Under the pieces are notes generated by a model that saw only the letters and a program-made list of their open reading frames with translations, searched no databases and was not told the origin of the DNA. This document shows, one piece after another, positions 44,864-53,397 of a DNA stretch of 64,000 nucleotides. The stretch is from Kocuria palustris (lineage in GTDB: Bacteria; Actinomycetota; Actinomycetes; Actinomycetales; Micrococcaceae). The position numbers were made by a program, and so were the translations under genes. Every line of letters begins with the position of its first letter. Within the stretch, counting starts at the first letter, position 1. The stretch covers positions 2,542,001 through 2,606,000 of the forward strand of contig NZ_JAFBCR010000001.1 in NCBI RefSeq assembly GCF_016907795.1, read 5' to 3'.

Positions 44864-45019
44864 ATATTGACACCTTACCTTGTTGTAGATCCTCGCCTTC
44901 GAGAATCCTCGTCGGTAGCACGATATCTAAGGAGCCGTCTACTAGGGGTTTGTGCGCAAGTAAGCAGATCCTTCACGAGCCCAGCGGTTCTGTCTACCGA
45001 AGCGCACCCCTTGGGCCCC

Positions 45020-45868
45020 TCAGCCCTCCTCAAGCCGACGCAGGATGTTTGCCAGCAGGATCACGGCATCCGCGGTGATGCCGGTCGTGGTCCGGTTGGC
45101 CTTCGGTGAGTGCTTCATCTTGTGGGCGAGGGCCGACGCCTTCTTGGTCAGCCCCCGCAGCTCCTCGTTGGACCCGCCGGGCAGGCGGTGATCGATGTAC
45201 GCGCCGATGCGAATGTCAGTCTTGTCGACGGGAGGCTCTGAGTGCCCAGGTGGGCAGTGGACTGCAGGCTCGTAGACGTGGGCGCTGAGAGCCTCAAGGA
45301 CGCCGACGCAACGGTTGCCCACGTCCTTGTAGTCCATGACCGTGGAAGCCGATCGGAAGCGCTGTCGGAGCTGTGCGATGTGGTCGTCTACGTCAGACCA
45401 GCCCAGGTCTCTGTGCGGTGAGATCCCCTCGGTTAGCTCGCCGATGAACTGCTGCTCGTCGGCCTCGTCGAGCTGGTTTTGCACGGGACGGAACCACTGC
45501 TCCAGGATGTCCCGACGAGCCTGCCAGCTGCCGTATGCACCCTCGGAGAGCCAGTAGCCCTTGAAGGAGGAGAAATCGCGCCACGGAGGCTTGAACTCGA
45601 TCCCTTGCCTCTGGAGGACGAGACGGAGCGTCCTGAGGGCCGCTCTCGCTTCCTCCTCGGAGATACGTAGGCCAGCCGGCTCGGTGCCGAACGCCTCGAA
45701 CTCTTCCCTCACGAACCGCGTGAGCGACAGGGCTGTCTCGAGAGGCTTGGGGTCAGGGGCCGTGCCCTGTGCCAGTTGGGTCAGCAGCTCAGCGTTGAGC
45801 TCGGTTTCTTGTGAGTCCCAGGGGTTCCCCGTGCCGGGCGACTCCTGGAAGAAGTCGTCGATGCGCAT
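45020..45868 (-). CDS. unassigned helical protein, possible defence partner
   Basis: I do not recognise this 282-residue protein. It is soluble and mostly helical. Conspicuous parts are an N-terminal [20 protein letters not shown], a middle Trp-rich part ([20 protein letters not shown]) and a C-terminal helical region with [14 protein letters not shown] and a leucine-rich end ([12 protein letters not shown]). That C-terminal pattern recalls abortive-infection C-terminal domains, but I cannot confirm it. The ATG at 45868 is preferred over one 27 bp upstream because GAGGATGG precedes it. It lies upstream of the ATPase gene on the same strand, with a 156-bp A/T-rich gap. Confidence 0.65.
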   Translation of the reverse strand: MRIDDFFQESPGTGNPWDSQETELNAELLTQLAQGTAPDPKPLETALSLTRFVREEFEAFGTEPAGLRISEEEARAALRTLRLVLQRQGIEFKPPWRDFSSFKGYWLSEGAYGSWQARRDILEQWFRPVQNQLDEADEQQFIGELTEGISPHRDLGWSDVDDHIAQLRQRFRSASTVMDYKDVGNRCVGVLEALSAHVYEPAVHCPPGHSEPPVDKTDIRIGAYIDHRLPGGSNEELRGLTKKASALAHKMKHSPKANRTTTGITADAVILLANILRRLEEG

Positions 45869-45909
45869 GAGTCCATCCTCGCTTGGACAACCCACAACCG
45901 GGCGTCGAC

Positions 45910-45938
45910 GCGTAACGTATTGCGTACCTCAGTGCGTA
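45910..45938. repeat. three GCGTA repeats at 12-bp spacing
   Basis: GCGTA begins at 45910, 45922 and 45934, exactly 12 bp apart, in the upstream region of the leftward gene at 45868. Regular spacing near one helical turn suggests an iterated protein binding site. Confidence 0.4.
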
Positions 45939-45964
45939 CATGCCCACTCTATGAAGGCGTGAAG

Positions 45965-46002
45965 AAGGCCCCTGATCAACGTTTCCGTCGATCAGGGGCC
46001 TT
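45965..46002 (-). terminator. terminator of tRNA-Arg
   Basis: AAGGCCCCTGAT (45965-45976) pairs with ATCAGGGGCCTT (45991-46002). On the minus strand it lies directly after the tRNA 3' end and is followed by CTTCTTC. Confidence 0.65.
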
Positions 46003-46005
46003 TCT

Positions 46006-46081
46006 TGGTGCCCGAGATAGGATTCGAACCTACGACTTCCTGCTCCGGAGGCAGGCGCTCTATCCCCTGAGCTACTCGGGC
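46006..46081 (-). tRNA. tRNA-Arg (anticodon CCG)
   Basis: On the minus strand the gene reads GCCCGAGTAGCTCAGGGG at its 5' end. The anticodon arm is CCTGC-CTCCGGA-GCAGG (anticodon CCG, codon CGG), the T-arm is GGTTCGAATCC and the acceptor strand is CTCGGGC. The discriminator A is at 46009 and CCA is encoded at 46008-46006. Its 3' end faces the accessory block to the left, the normal orientation for an integration site. Confidence 0.95.
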
Positions 46082-46210
46082 GGGGGTCGGTGCTCCGGCA
46101 CGGATGCCGTGATCGACCCGACGACTCTATCACCACGGCCGCCCCGGGTCGCATCGGCGGGCAGCCCGTCGCGGCCCCGTCGGACGATCCGGTCGGCGGA
46201 GGCCCGCAGG

Positions 46211-46216
46211 TACACT
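46211..46216 (+). promoter_or_regulatory. -10 box of leaderless argS
   Basis: TACACT ends 6 bp before the GTG at 46223, with no ribosome binding site. A leaderless argS (or argS-lysA) transcript is likely. Confidence 0.5.
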
Positions 46217-46222
46217 GTCCCG

Positions 46223-47893
46223 GTGACTCCCGAAGAACTCTCCGCAGCCCTGTCCGCCAGCCTCGAGCAGGCCGTCGCCTCGGGGGAGCTCGCTCTCGCA
46301 GAGGATGCGCAGCTGCCCGAGCTGAAGGTTGAGCGTCCCAAGAGCCGAGAGCACGGGGACTGGGCCACGAACGTGGCCATGCAGCTGACCAAGAAGGTCG
46401 GGATGCCCCCGCGCGAGGTCGCCGCAGTGCTGAAGGCCCGCTTCGAGCAGATCGAGGGCGTGGCCTCCGTCGACATCGCCGGGCCCGGGTTCCTCAACAT
46501 CGTCCTGGACGCCGCCGCAGCAGGCGAGCTCGCCCGCTCCATCGTGGAGGCGGGCCGGGAGTTCGGCCGTGGCACCGCCATGCAGGGCCGCAGCATCAAC
46601 CTCGAGTTCGTCTCGGCCAATCCCACCGGCCCCATCCACCTGGGCGGCACCCGCTGGGCCGCCGTCGGCGACTCCCTGGCTCGCGTGTTCCAGGCTCAGG
46701 GCGCAGACGTCACCCGCGAGTACTACTTCAACGACCACGGCGCCCAGATCGACCGCTTCGCACGCTCCCTGCTGGCCCGGGCCCAGGGCCAGCCCGCCCC
46801 GGAGGACGGCTACGGCGGCGAGTACATCTCGGACATCGCCCAGCGCGTGCTGGAGGCAGAGCCCGGAGCGCTCGAGTCCGAGGACCCGCAGGAGGCCTTC
46901 CGCGCTGCCGGCGTCGAGTTCATGTTCGGCGACATCAAGCAGTCGCTGCACGAGTTCGGCGTGGACTTCGACGTCTGGTTCCACGAGGACTCGCTGTTCC
47001 GCGACGGCTCCGTGGAGGCCCTGCTCGAACAGCTGAAGGAGCAGGGAGCCCTCTACTTCGCCGACGGCGCGTGGTGGCTGCGCTCCACCGATCACGGCGA
47101 CGACAAGGACCGCGTGGTCGTGAAGTCGGACGGCAAGGCCGCCTACATCGCCGGCGACATCGCCTACTACAAGGACAAGCGCGACCGCGGAGCGGACCTG
47201 TGCCTCTACCTTCTGGGCGCGGATCACCACGGATACGTGGCGCGCCTGAAGGCAGTGGCCGCCTCGCTGGGCGACTCCCCGGATCGGGTCGAGGTCATGA
47301 TCGGGCAGATGGTCAACCTGGTGCGCAACGGGGCGGCGGTGCGGATGTCCAAGCGCGCCGGAACCGTGGTGACCATGGAGGACCTGGTCGAGGCCGTCGG
47401 CGTGGATGCCGCGCGCTACTCGCTGACCCGGTACTCGATCGACTCCAACATCGACATCGACCTGGACCTGCTGACCAAGCGCTCCAACGAGAACCCGGTC
47501 TTCTACGTCCAGTACGCCCACGCCCGCACCTGCGCGGTGGGGCGCAATGCCGCCGAGATCGGGGTCCGCCGCACCGCTGAGGACGGCGCGGCCGCCTTCG
47601 ACGCCTCCCTGCTCTCCCACGAGACCGAGACCGAGCTGCTGGCAGGGCTGGGGCAGTACCCGCGGATCGTCGCCGAGGCCGCGCAGCTGCGCGAGCCGCA
47701 CCGCGTGGCCCGCCACCTGGAGGCGCTGGCCGGGTCCTACCACCGCTGGTACGGCGCCTGCCGCGTGACCCCGCAGGGCGACGAGCAGATCACCGACACC
47801 CACCGCACCCGCCTGTGGCTCAACGACGCCACGCGCCAGGTCCTGGCCAACGGCCTCGAGCTGCTGGGCGTGAGCGCACCGGAGAGGATGTGA
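46223..47893 (+). CDS. argS: arginyl-tRNA synthetase
   Basis: This class I synthetase of 556 residues charges tRNA-Arg. The HIGH-type motif is [14 protein letters not shown] (about residue 135), the KMSKS-type loop is [12 protein letters not shown], and the C-terminal DALR anticodon-binding domain contains HRWYGACRV. An N-terminal Add-1 domain (1-110) is present. It lies next to a tRNA-Arg gene on the opposite strand. The GTG at 46223 directly follows a -10 box. lysA begins 3 bp after the stop. Confidence 0.94.
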   Translation: MTPEELSAALSASLEQAVASGELALAEDAQLPELKVERPKSREHGDWATNVAMQLTKKVGMPPREVAAVLKARFEQIEGVASVDIAGPGFLNIVLDAAAAGELARSIVEAGREFGRGTAMQGRSINLEFVSANPTGPIHLGGTRWAAVGDSLARVFQAQGADVTREYYFNDHGAQIDRFARSLLARAQGQPAPEDGYGGEYISDIAQRVLEAEPGALESEDPQEAFRAAGVEFMFGDIKQSLHEFGVDFDVWFHEDSLFRDGSVEALLEQLKEQGALYFADGAWWLRSTDHGDDKDRVVVKSDGKAAYIAGDIAYYKDKRDRGADLCLYLLGADHHGYVARLKAVAASLGDSPDRVEVMIGQMVNLVRNGAAVRMSKRAGTVVTMEDLVEAVGVDAARYSLTRYSIDSNIDIDLDLLTKRSNENPVFYVQYAHARTCAVGRNAAEIGVRRTAEDGAAAFDASLLSHETETELLAGLGQYPRIVAEAAQLREPHRVARHLEALAGSYHRWYGACRVTPQGDEQITDTHRTRLWLNDATRQVLANGLELLGVSAPERM

Positions 47894-47895
47894 GC

Positions 47896-49473
47896 ATGCC
47901 CCTGGACAGCGATCCGGCGCAGGAGCCGGCCGAGGACGTCGTGACCACCGGGTTCCGGCTGCAGCCGGTCCCGCTGCTGGAGCCCGCCCGGGGGGAGCAG
48001 ATCCACACTGGCCCCAGTCCGCTGGCGCCCGAGTGGCTCGAGGTCCCGCAGGACTGGACCAGCCTGGATCCCAAGATCTGGCCGGAGCAGTTCGGCCGCG
48101 ATGACGAGGGCACGCTCACCGTCTCGGGCATCCCCACCACCGCACTGGCCGAGCACTACGGCACCGCGCTCTACGTGGTCTCCGAGGACGCCTTCCGCCA
48201 GCGAGCAGCACAGTTCCGCACGGCCTTCCAGGACGCCTTCGCCGCGATCGGCGCGGAGGCCTCCGTCTACTACGCCGGCAAGGCCTTCCTGACCCCGGAG
48301 ATCGCACGCTGGGTGCAGGAGGAGGGCCTCAACCTCGACACGGCCTCCGGCGGCGAGATGGCCGCAGGGCTGCGCGGCGGCATGCCGCCCGAGCGCATGG
48401 CGCTGCACGGCAACAACAAGTCCGCCGCGGAGATCACCATGGCGCTGGACGCCGGCGTGGGCCGCATCGTCGTGGACTCCCTGCAGGAGATCGAGCTCGT
48501 CGGGCGACTGGCCCGCACGCTCGGGGTGAAGGCGCCGGTGATGATCCGGGTGACCCCGGGCATCCATGCCGAGACCCACGAGTTCATCGCGACCGCGCAC
48601 GAGGACCAGAAGTTCGGGCTCTCCATGGCCGCAGAGGACGGAGAGTCCCCGGCGCTGCACGCCATCAGCGGCTGCGTGGCGCACCCGGACATCGAGCTGA
48701 TGGGCCTGCACTGCCACATCGGCTCGCAGATCTTCGCCGCCGGCGGCTTCGCCCAGGCCGCCGATCGCGTGCTCGGGCTCATGGGAGAGGTCGAGCGCCG
48801 CTTCGGCGTCACGCTGCCGCAGCTGGATCTCGGCGGCGGCTACGGCATCGGCTACACCGCCGCAGATGCTCCCCGCCCGGCCGCGGCCGTCGCCCAGGAC
48901 ATCGCCCGGGCCGTCCAGGAGTCCTGCCGGCGGCTGGGCCTGCAGATCCCGCACCTTTCCGTCGAGCCGGGCCGCTCGATCACCGGTCCCGCCGGGATCA
49001 GCCTCTACACCGTGGGGACCTGCAAGTCCGTCACGGTCCGGGACGGACTGCGCCGCCGGTACCTCTCGGTCGACGGCGGCATGTCGGACAATGCCCGCCC
49101 CGTGCTCTACGGCGCGGACTACTCGGTGGTCGTGGCCGACCGTGCCGAGGAGCATCGCGGGCAGGCCCCCGCGCTGTCCCGCGTGGTCGGCAAGCACTGC
49201 GAGTCCGGCGACATCCTGGTGCACAGCGCCTACCTGCCCGAGGGCGTGCGCGCCGGCGACCTGCTGGCCGTTCCCGCCACCGGCGCGTACTGCTGGGCGC
49301 TGTCCAGCAACTACAACTGGCTGCCGCGTCCGGGCGTGGTCGCGGTGCGCACTGTCGACGGCATCCCCGAGGCCCGGCTGATCGTGCGCGGCGAGACGGA
49401 GGAGGACCTCTTCGTCCGCGACGTCTCCCAGGACCCCGAGGCCTCCCGCCCGCTGCGCCTCGGCGAGCGCTGA
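47896..49473 (+). CDS. lysA: diaminopimelate decarboxylase
   Basis: LysA makes L-lysine from meso-diaminopimelate. The 525-residue PLP enzyme has the PLP lysine in VYYAGKAFLTPEIARWV, HCHIGSQIF, the glycine-rich LDLGGGYGIGY and SVEPGRSITGPAG, and the catalytic cysteine region GKHCESGDIL. The N-terminus is about 60 residues longer than typical enzymes, as in actinobacteria. The start is ATG at 47896, 8 bp after GGAGAGG. GTG at 47890, overlapping the argS stop, is an alternative. hom follows. Confidence 0.93.
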   Translation: MPLDSDPAQEPAEDVVTTGFRLQPVPLLEPARGEQIHTGPSPLAPEWLEVPQDWTSLDPKIWPEQFGRDDEGTLTVSGIPTTALAEHYGTALYVVSEDAFRQRAAQFRTAFQDAFAAIGAEASVYYAGKAFLTPEIARWVQEEGLNLDTASGGEMAAGLRGGMPPERMALHGNNKSAAEITMALDAGVGRIVVDSLQEIELVGRLARTLGVKAPVMIRVTPGIHAETHEFIATAHEDQKFGLSMAAEDGESPALHAISGCVAHPDIELMGLHCHIGSQIFAAGGFAQAADRVLGLMGEVERRFGVTLPQLDLGGGYGIGYTAADAPRPAAAVAQDIARAVQESCRRLGLQIPHLSVEPGRSITGPAGISLYTVGTCKSVTVRDGLRRRYLSVDGGMSDNARPVLYGADYSVVVADRAEEHRGQAPALSRVVGKHCESGDILVHSAYLPEGVRAGDLLAVPATGAYCWALSSNYNWLPRPGVVAVRTVDGIPEARLIVRGETEEDLFVRDVSQDPEASRPLRLGER

Positions 49474-49530
49474 AGTCCCGCAGCACCCGACCACCCGAAC
49501 GCCCCGACCCCACCCGTCTGGAGCCTCCAC

Positions 49531-50856
49531 GTGACCCACGCACCCGACACCCGTCCTGACGTCGTCCGGATCGCCCTGCTCGGCGCCGGCAATGTCGGCG
49601 CCGAGGTAGCCCGCGTCCTGCTCGAGCAGCCCGAGGAGCTGGCCCGTCGCATCGGTGCCCGACCCGAGCTGATCGGCATCGCCGTGCGCGACACCTCCGC
49701 CCAGCGCACCGTCGAGCTGCCGCAGCAGCTGCTGACCACCGACGCCGAGTCGCTGATCGACACCGCCGACGCGGTCGTCGAGCTGACCGGCGGCATCGAA
49801 CCGGCCCGCACCCGGATCCTGCGCGCGCTGAATGCGGGCAAGCCCGTGGTCAGCGGCAACAAGGCGCTGCTGGCCCGGCACGGACAGGAGCTGCACGAGG
49901 CGGCCGAGGCCTCCGGGACCACCCTGAACTACGAGGCCGCCGTGGCCGGGGCCATCCCGATCGTGCGCCCGGTGCTCGAGTCGCTGTCCGGGGACCGCAT
50001 CCGCCGCGTGCTCGGCATCATGAACGGCACGACCAACTACATCCTCGACCAGATGGACACCACCGGGGCCTCGTTCGACGACGCCCTGGCCGAGGCCCAG
50101 CGCCTGGGCTTCGCGGAGGCCGATCCCACAGCTGATGTGGAGGGCCATGACGCCGCCGCCAAGGTCGCGATCCTGGGCGGGCTGGCCTTCCACTCGTGGT
50201 ACACGATCGACGACGTCTACTGCCGGGGCATCCGCGGGATCACCGCAGAGGACGTCGAGGCCGCGCGCTCCGCGGGCTTCGTGATCAAGCTGCTCGGCGT
50301 GGCCGAGCGGGTCTCCTCGGGCGTGAACCTGCGCGTGGTGCCGACCATGATCCCGCGCACCCACCCCCTGGCCAGCGTCCACGGCGGTTACAACGCGGTG
50401 TTCGTGGAGGCCGACGGCGCCGAGGAGCTCATGTTCTACGGCCCCGGTGCCGGCGGCGGGCCCACCGCCTCTGCCGTGCTCGGGGATCTGGTCTCGGCCC
50501 TGCGCCGCGTCGTGGCCGGAGGACCGGGCATCGGCCCGGTCGTGCACGCGGGCCTGCCGGCCACCGGCGTCGACGACGTCCAGACCAGCTTCTCCCTGAC
50601 CCTGCTGTGCCCCGATCAGACCGGGGTGCTCGCGGCGGTGGCCGGGGTGTTCGCCGAGCACGGCGTCTCGGTCTCGACCATGCGCCAGGACGACGTCCGC
50701 GACGATCCCCGCCGCCCCGGGGAGGACCTGGCCGAGATCCGCATCGTGACGCACCGGGCCCGCAACGCGGACCTCGTGCGCACCGTCGAGGCCGTGCGCG
50801 GCCTGGACGTGGTCTACGACCTCTCCGGGCTCATCCGGGTCGAGGCCGACGACTGA
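49531..50856 (+). CDS. hom: homoserine dehydrogenase
   Basis: This 441-residue enzyme reduces aspartate semialdehyde to homoserine. The NAD(P)-binding start is [20 protein letters not shown]. The catalytic segment contains [14 protein letters not shown] and [16 protein letters not shown], and a C-terminal ACT domain ([20 protein letters not shown], about 350-440) is present. In this group the ACT domain mediates threonine feedback. The GTG start is preceded by GGAG 7 bp upstream. It is followed by thrC and thrB in pathway order. Confidence 0.95.
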   Translation: MTHAPDTRPDVVRIALLGAGNVGAEVARVLLEQPEELARRIGARPELIGIAVRDTSAQRTVELPQQLLTTDAESLIDTADAVVELTGGIEPARTRILRALNAGKPVVSGNKALLARHGQELHEAAEASGTTLNYEAAVAGAIPIVRPVLESLSGDRIRRVLGIMNGTTNYILDQMDTTGASFDDALAEAQRLGFAEADPTADVEGHDAAAKVAILGGLAFHSWYTIDDVYCRGIRGITAEDVEAARSAGFVIKLLGVAERVSSGVNLRVVPTMIPRTHPLASVHGGYNAVFVEADGAEELMFYGPGAGGGPTASAVLGDLVSALRRVVAGGPGIGPVVHAGLPATGVDDVQTSFSLTLLCPDQTGVLAAVAGVFAEHGVSVSTMRQDDVRDDPRRPGEDLAEIRIVTHRARNADLVRTVEAVRGLDVVYDLSGLIRVEADD

Positions 50857-50995
50857 GCACGGATTCGTCCGCAGCCGCACGGGCCGGCGGACCCGCGAGT
50901 CCGACGGGCCCCAGCGGCCCCGGCACGACAACGCAGTGACAACCCCGCGGCACCGCCCACCGGGCGAGGCAGCCGCAGCGAAGCGAGGAGCAGCA

Positions 50996-52105
50996 ATGGC
51001 ACATCAGTGGCAGGGCGTCATCAACGAGTACCGCGACCGCCTTCCGGTCACCGATTCCACCCCCGTCGTCTCGATGGGCGAGGGCGGCACCCCGCTGATC
51101 CGCGCCCGCGCGCTGTCCGAGCTGACCGGCTGCGAGGTCTGGGTCAAGTTCGAGGGCATGAACCCCACCGGCTCCTTCAAGGACCGCGGCATGACCATGG
51201 CCATCACCAAGGCCAAGGAGGAAGGCGCCAAGGCGGTCGTGTGCGCCTCGACCGGCAACACCTCCGCCTCCGCCGCGGCCTACGCCAAGCAGGCCGGCAT
51301 GCGCTGCGCCGTGCTGGTGCCCGAGGGCAAGATCTCCATGGGCAAGATGGCCCAGGCCGTTGCCCACGGCGCCGACATCATCCAGATCAACGGCAACTTC
51401 GACAACTGCCTCGAGGTCGCGCGCAAGCTCTCTGAGTCCTACCCGGTCTTCCTGGTCAATTCCGTGAACCCGTACCGGATTCAGGGGCAGAAGACCGGCG
51501 CCTTCGAGGTCGTCGACGCCCTGGGCGATGCTCCGGACCTGCACATCCTGCCGGTCGGCAACGCGGGCAACATCACCGCGTACTGGAAGGGCTACCAGGA
51601 GTACGCCGCCGAGTTCACCAACGACCAGGGCGACGTCCTGCCGGCCGTGGCCACGAAGACCCCCACCATGTGGGGCTTCCAGGCCGAGGGCTCGGCGCCG
51701 CTGGTGGCCGGGCATCCGATCGATGACCCGGACACCGTGGCCACCGCGATCCGCATCGGCAACCCCGCCTCGTGGGACACCGCGATCGCCGCGCGCGACG
51801 ACTCCGGAGGACTGATCGAGGCCGTCTCGGATACCGAGATCATCGCCGCTCAGCGCTTCCTGTCCTCGCGCGATGGCGTGTTCGTGGAGCCCGGCTCCGC
51901 CGCCGGCGTGGCGGGCCTGATCATGAAGCACGAGCAGGGCCAGGTCCCTGCCGGTGCGCGGATCGTCATCACGGTGACGGGCCACGGTCTCAAGGACCCG
52001 CAGTGGGCCGTGAAGGGCGCTGAGGCCGAGGACCCGCATGCCGCCGAGCCGGTGCGCGTGGACTTCGACGTCGTGTCCGTCGCCTCCGCTCTGGGCCTCG
52101 AGTGA
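50996..52105 (+). CDS. thrC: threonine synthase
   Basis: This PLP enzyme converts O-phosphohomoserine to threonine. The 369-residue protein has the PLP lysine in [19 protein letters not shown] and the phosphate-binding [13 protein letters not shown]. Its length fits the shorter class typical of actinobacteria and plants without the long N-terminal regulatory part. ATG at 50996 follows GAGGAG. An in-frame ATG 60 bp upstream is less likely. The stop overlaps thrB by GTGA. Confidence 0.95.
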   Translation: MAHQWQGVINEYRDRLPVTDSTPVVSMGEGGTPLIRARALSELTGCEVWVKFEGMNPTGSFKDRGMTMAITKAKEEGAKAVVCASTGNTSASAAAYAKQAGMRCAVLVPEGKISMGKMAQAVAHGADIIQINGNFDNCLEVARKLSESYPVFLVNSVNPYRIQGQKTGAFEVVDALGDAPDLHILPVGNAGNITAYWKGYQEYAAEFTNDQGDVLPAVATKTPTMWGFQAEGSAPLVAGHPIDDPDTVATAIRIGNPASWDTAIAARDDSGGLIEAVSDTEIIAAQRFLSSRDGVFVEPGSAAGVAGLIMKHEQGQVPAGARIVITVTGHGLKDPQWAVKGAEAEDPHAAEPVRVDFDVVSVASALGLE

Positions 52106-53088
52106 GCCCCGTGGCGCGTCGCGACTGGCGCGAGGTCCTGGTCCCGGGGCGCTCCGTGGCCGTGAGCGTCCCGGCCTCGACCGGCAACGTGGGCCCCGGC
52201 TTCGACACCCTGGGCCTGGCCCTGGAGCACCGCGACGAGATCGAGCTCACCGTCCTGGAATCGGGCCTGGAGTTCGAGCTGCAGGGGGAGGGCTCCGAGT
52301 CCGTGCCCCGCACGGAGGACCACCTCCTGGTGCGCGCCGTCCGCGCCGCCTGGCGCGCGGCAGGCCTTCAGGAGCAGCCCGGCATGCGGATCGTGGCGCG
52401 CAACCGCGTCCCCCACGGCCGCGGCATGGGCTCCTCGGCCGCCTGCGCGGTGGCGGGAGTGGTGGCCGGCAACGCCCTGCTCGCCGAGCAGCAGCGCCTC
52501 GACGAGGACGCCGTCTTCCAGGTCTGCGCCGGCATGGAGGGTCATCCGGACAACGTGGCTCCGGCCCTCTACGGCGGCCTGACGATCTCGTGGGGCGAGC
52601 CCGGGGCCTGGCGGACGGCCCCCGTGGACGTGCTGCCGGAGATCGTGCCGATCGTGGCGATCCCCAACTACGAGGTCTCCACGGCGCTGGCGCGCTCGCT
52701 GCTGCCCCAGACGGTCGACCACCGCGAGGCGGCCCGCAACGCCGGGCGCTGCGCCCTGCTGATCGACGCCATGTCGCATCGCCCCGAGCACCTGATGCCC
52801 GCCACCGCCGACAGCCTGCACCAGCCCTTCCGCGCACCGGCCATGGAGCCCAGCGCGGCCCTGGTGGCCGCGCTGCGGGAGCAGGGGCACGCCGCGCTGA
52901 TCTCGGGAGCCGGACCCACCGTTCTGGTGCTCTCCGATTCCGCGCCTTCCGCTGATGCCGCGGAGAAGGCCATCGGCGAGCTCGCCGCGCACCAGGGCCC
53001 GGGCAGCGAGCACGTCACCTGGCGTGTTCTGCGCCTGTCCGTGCCTCAGCAGGGTGCTAAGGTGAGCGAGCATCCATACAGCATCTAG
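52102..53088 (+). CDS. thrB: homoserine kinase
   Basis: This 328-residue GHMP-family kinase phosphorylates homoserine. Motifs are [20 protein letters not shown] at the start, the ATP-binding [20 protein letters not shown] and the C-terminal [12 protein letters not shown]. The GTG at 52102 overlaps the thrC stop. A second GTG at 52111 is an alternative. It ends the hom-thrC-thrB group, whose order matches the pathway. Confidence 0.94.
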   Translation: MSPVARRDWREVLVPGRSVAVSVPASTGNVGPGFDTLGLALEHRDEIELTVLESGLEFELQGEGSESVPRTEDHLLVRAVRAAWRAAGLQEQPGMRIVARNRVPHGRGMGSSAACAVAGVVAGNALLAEQQRLDEDAVFQVCAGMEGHPDNVAPALYGGLTISWGEPGAWRTAPVDVLPEIVPIVAIPNYEVSTALARSLLPQTVDHREAARNAGRCALLIDAMSHRPEHLMPATADSLHQPFRAPAMEPSAALVAALREQGHAALISGAGPTVLVLSDSAPSADAAEKAIGELAAHQGPGSEHVTWRVLRLSVPQQGAKVSEHPYSI

Positions 53089-53397
53089 GATGCGCACGGG
53101 CGTTCGAGCCCGCTCCAGCAGACCGAGGTCCGCCGGGGGTGCTCGTAGTCTCCGCCCGACCCGACGCAAGCCCCGCCTGCTCCGGCAGGAAGGCTCGTCC
53201 AGTCTCCATCGCGATATCGCCCTCGGCACGGCCTGCGTGCATGCCGTCGGGCGGGCATCTCATCGGATGGGGGCTCCGTCGGCGAGATCGTCGCCATCTG
53301 CAGCGCGATCAGGCCCGCAGCTAGCGGCCCGCCACCATGCACAAGAGGTCCGGCGTCTGAGTGCCGAGGCCTTCCACCGAGGGAGAAGGAAACCTTC
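53089..53397 (+). other. rho leader region, no gene seen
   Basis: These 309 bp between thrB and rho hold no convincing gene. A small dyad (GCATC-TAG-GATGC, 53083-53095) straddles the thrB stop. The rest is a long untranslated leader ahead of a GAAGGA ribosome site. Long rho leaders are often used for autogenous termination, but no specific signal can be shown here. Confidence 0.4.

Noticed and set aside
47737-50931. A 1064-residue frame antisense to lysA and hom
   Set aside because: It spans two well-supported genes and their gap, has no recognisable domain and has skewed composition.
50857-50995. Threonine attenuator or riboswitch between hom and thrC
   Set aside because: No leader peptide with Thr/Ile codons and no terminator/antiterminator pair could be recognised.
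53089-53397. A small gene (about 100 residues) in the rho leader
   Set aside because: The frame is Arg/Ser/Pro-rich with no ribosome site or homologue pattern; an untranslated leader is more likely.
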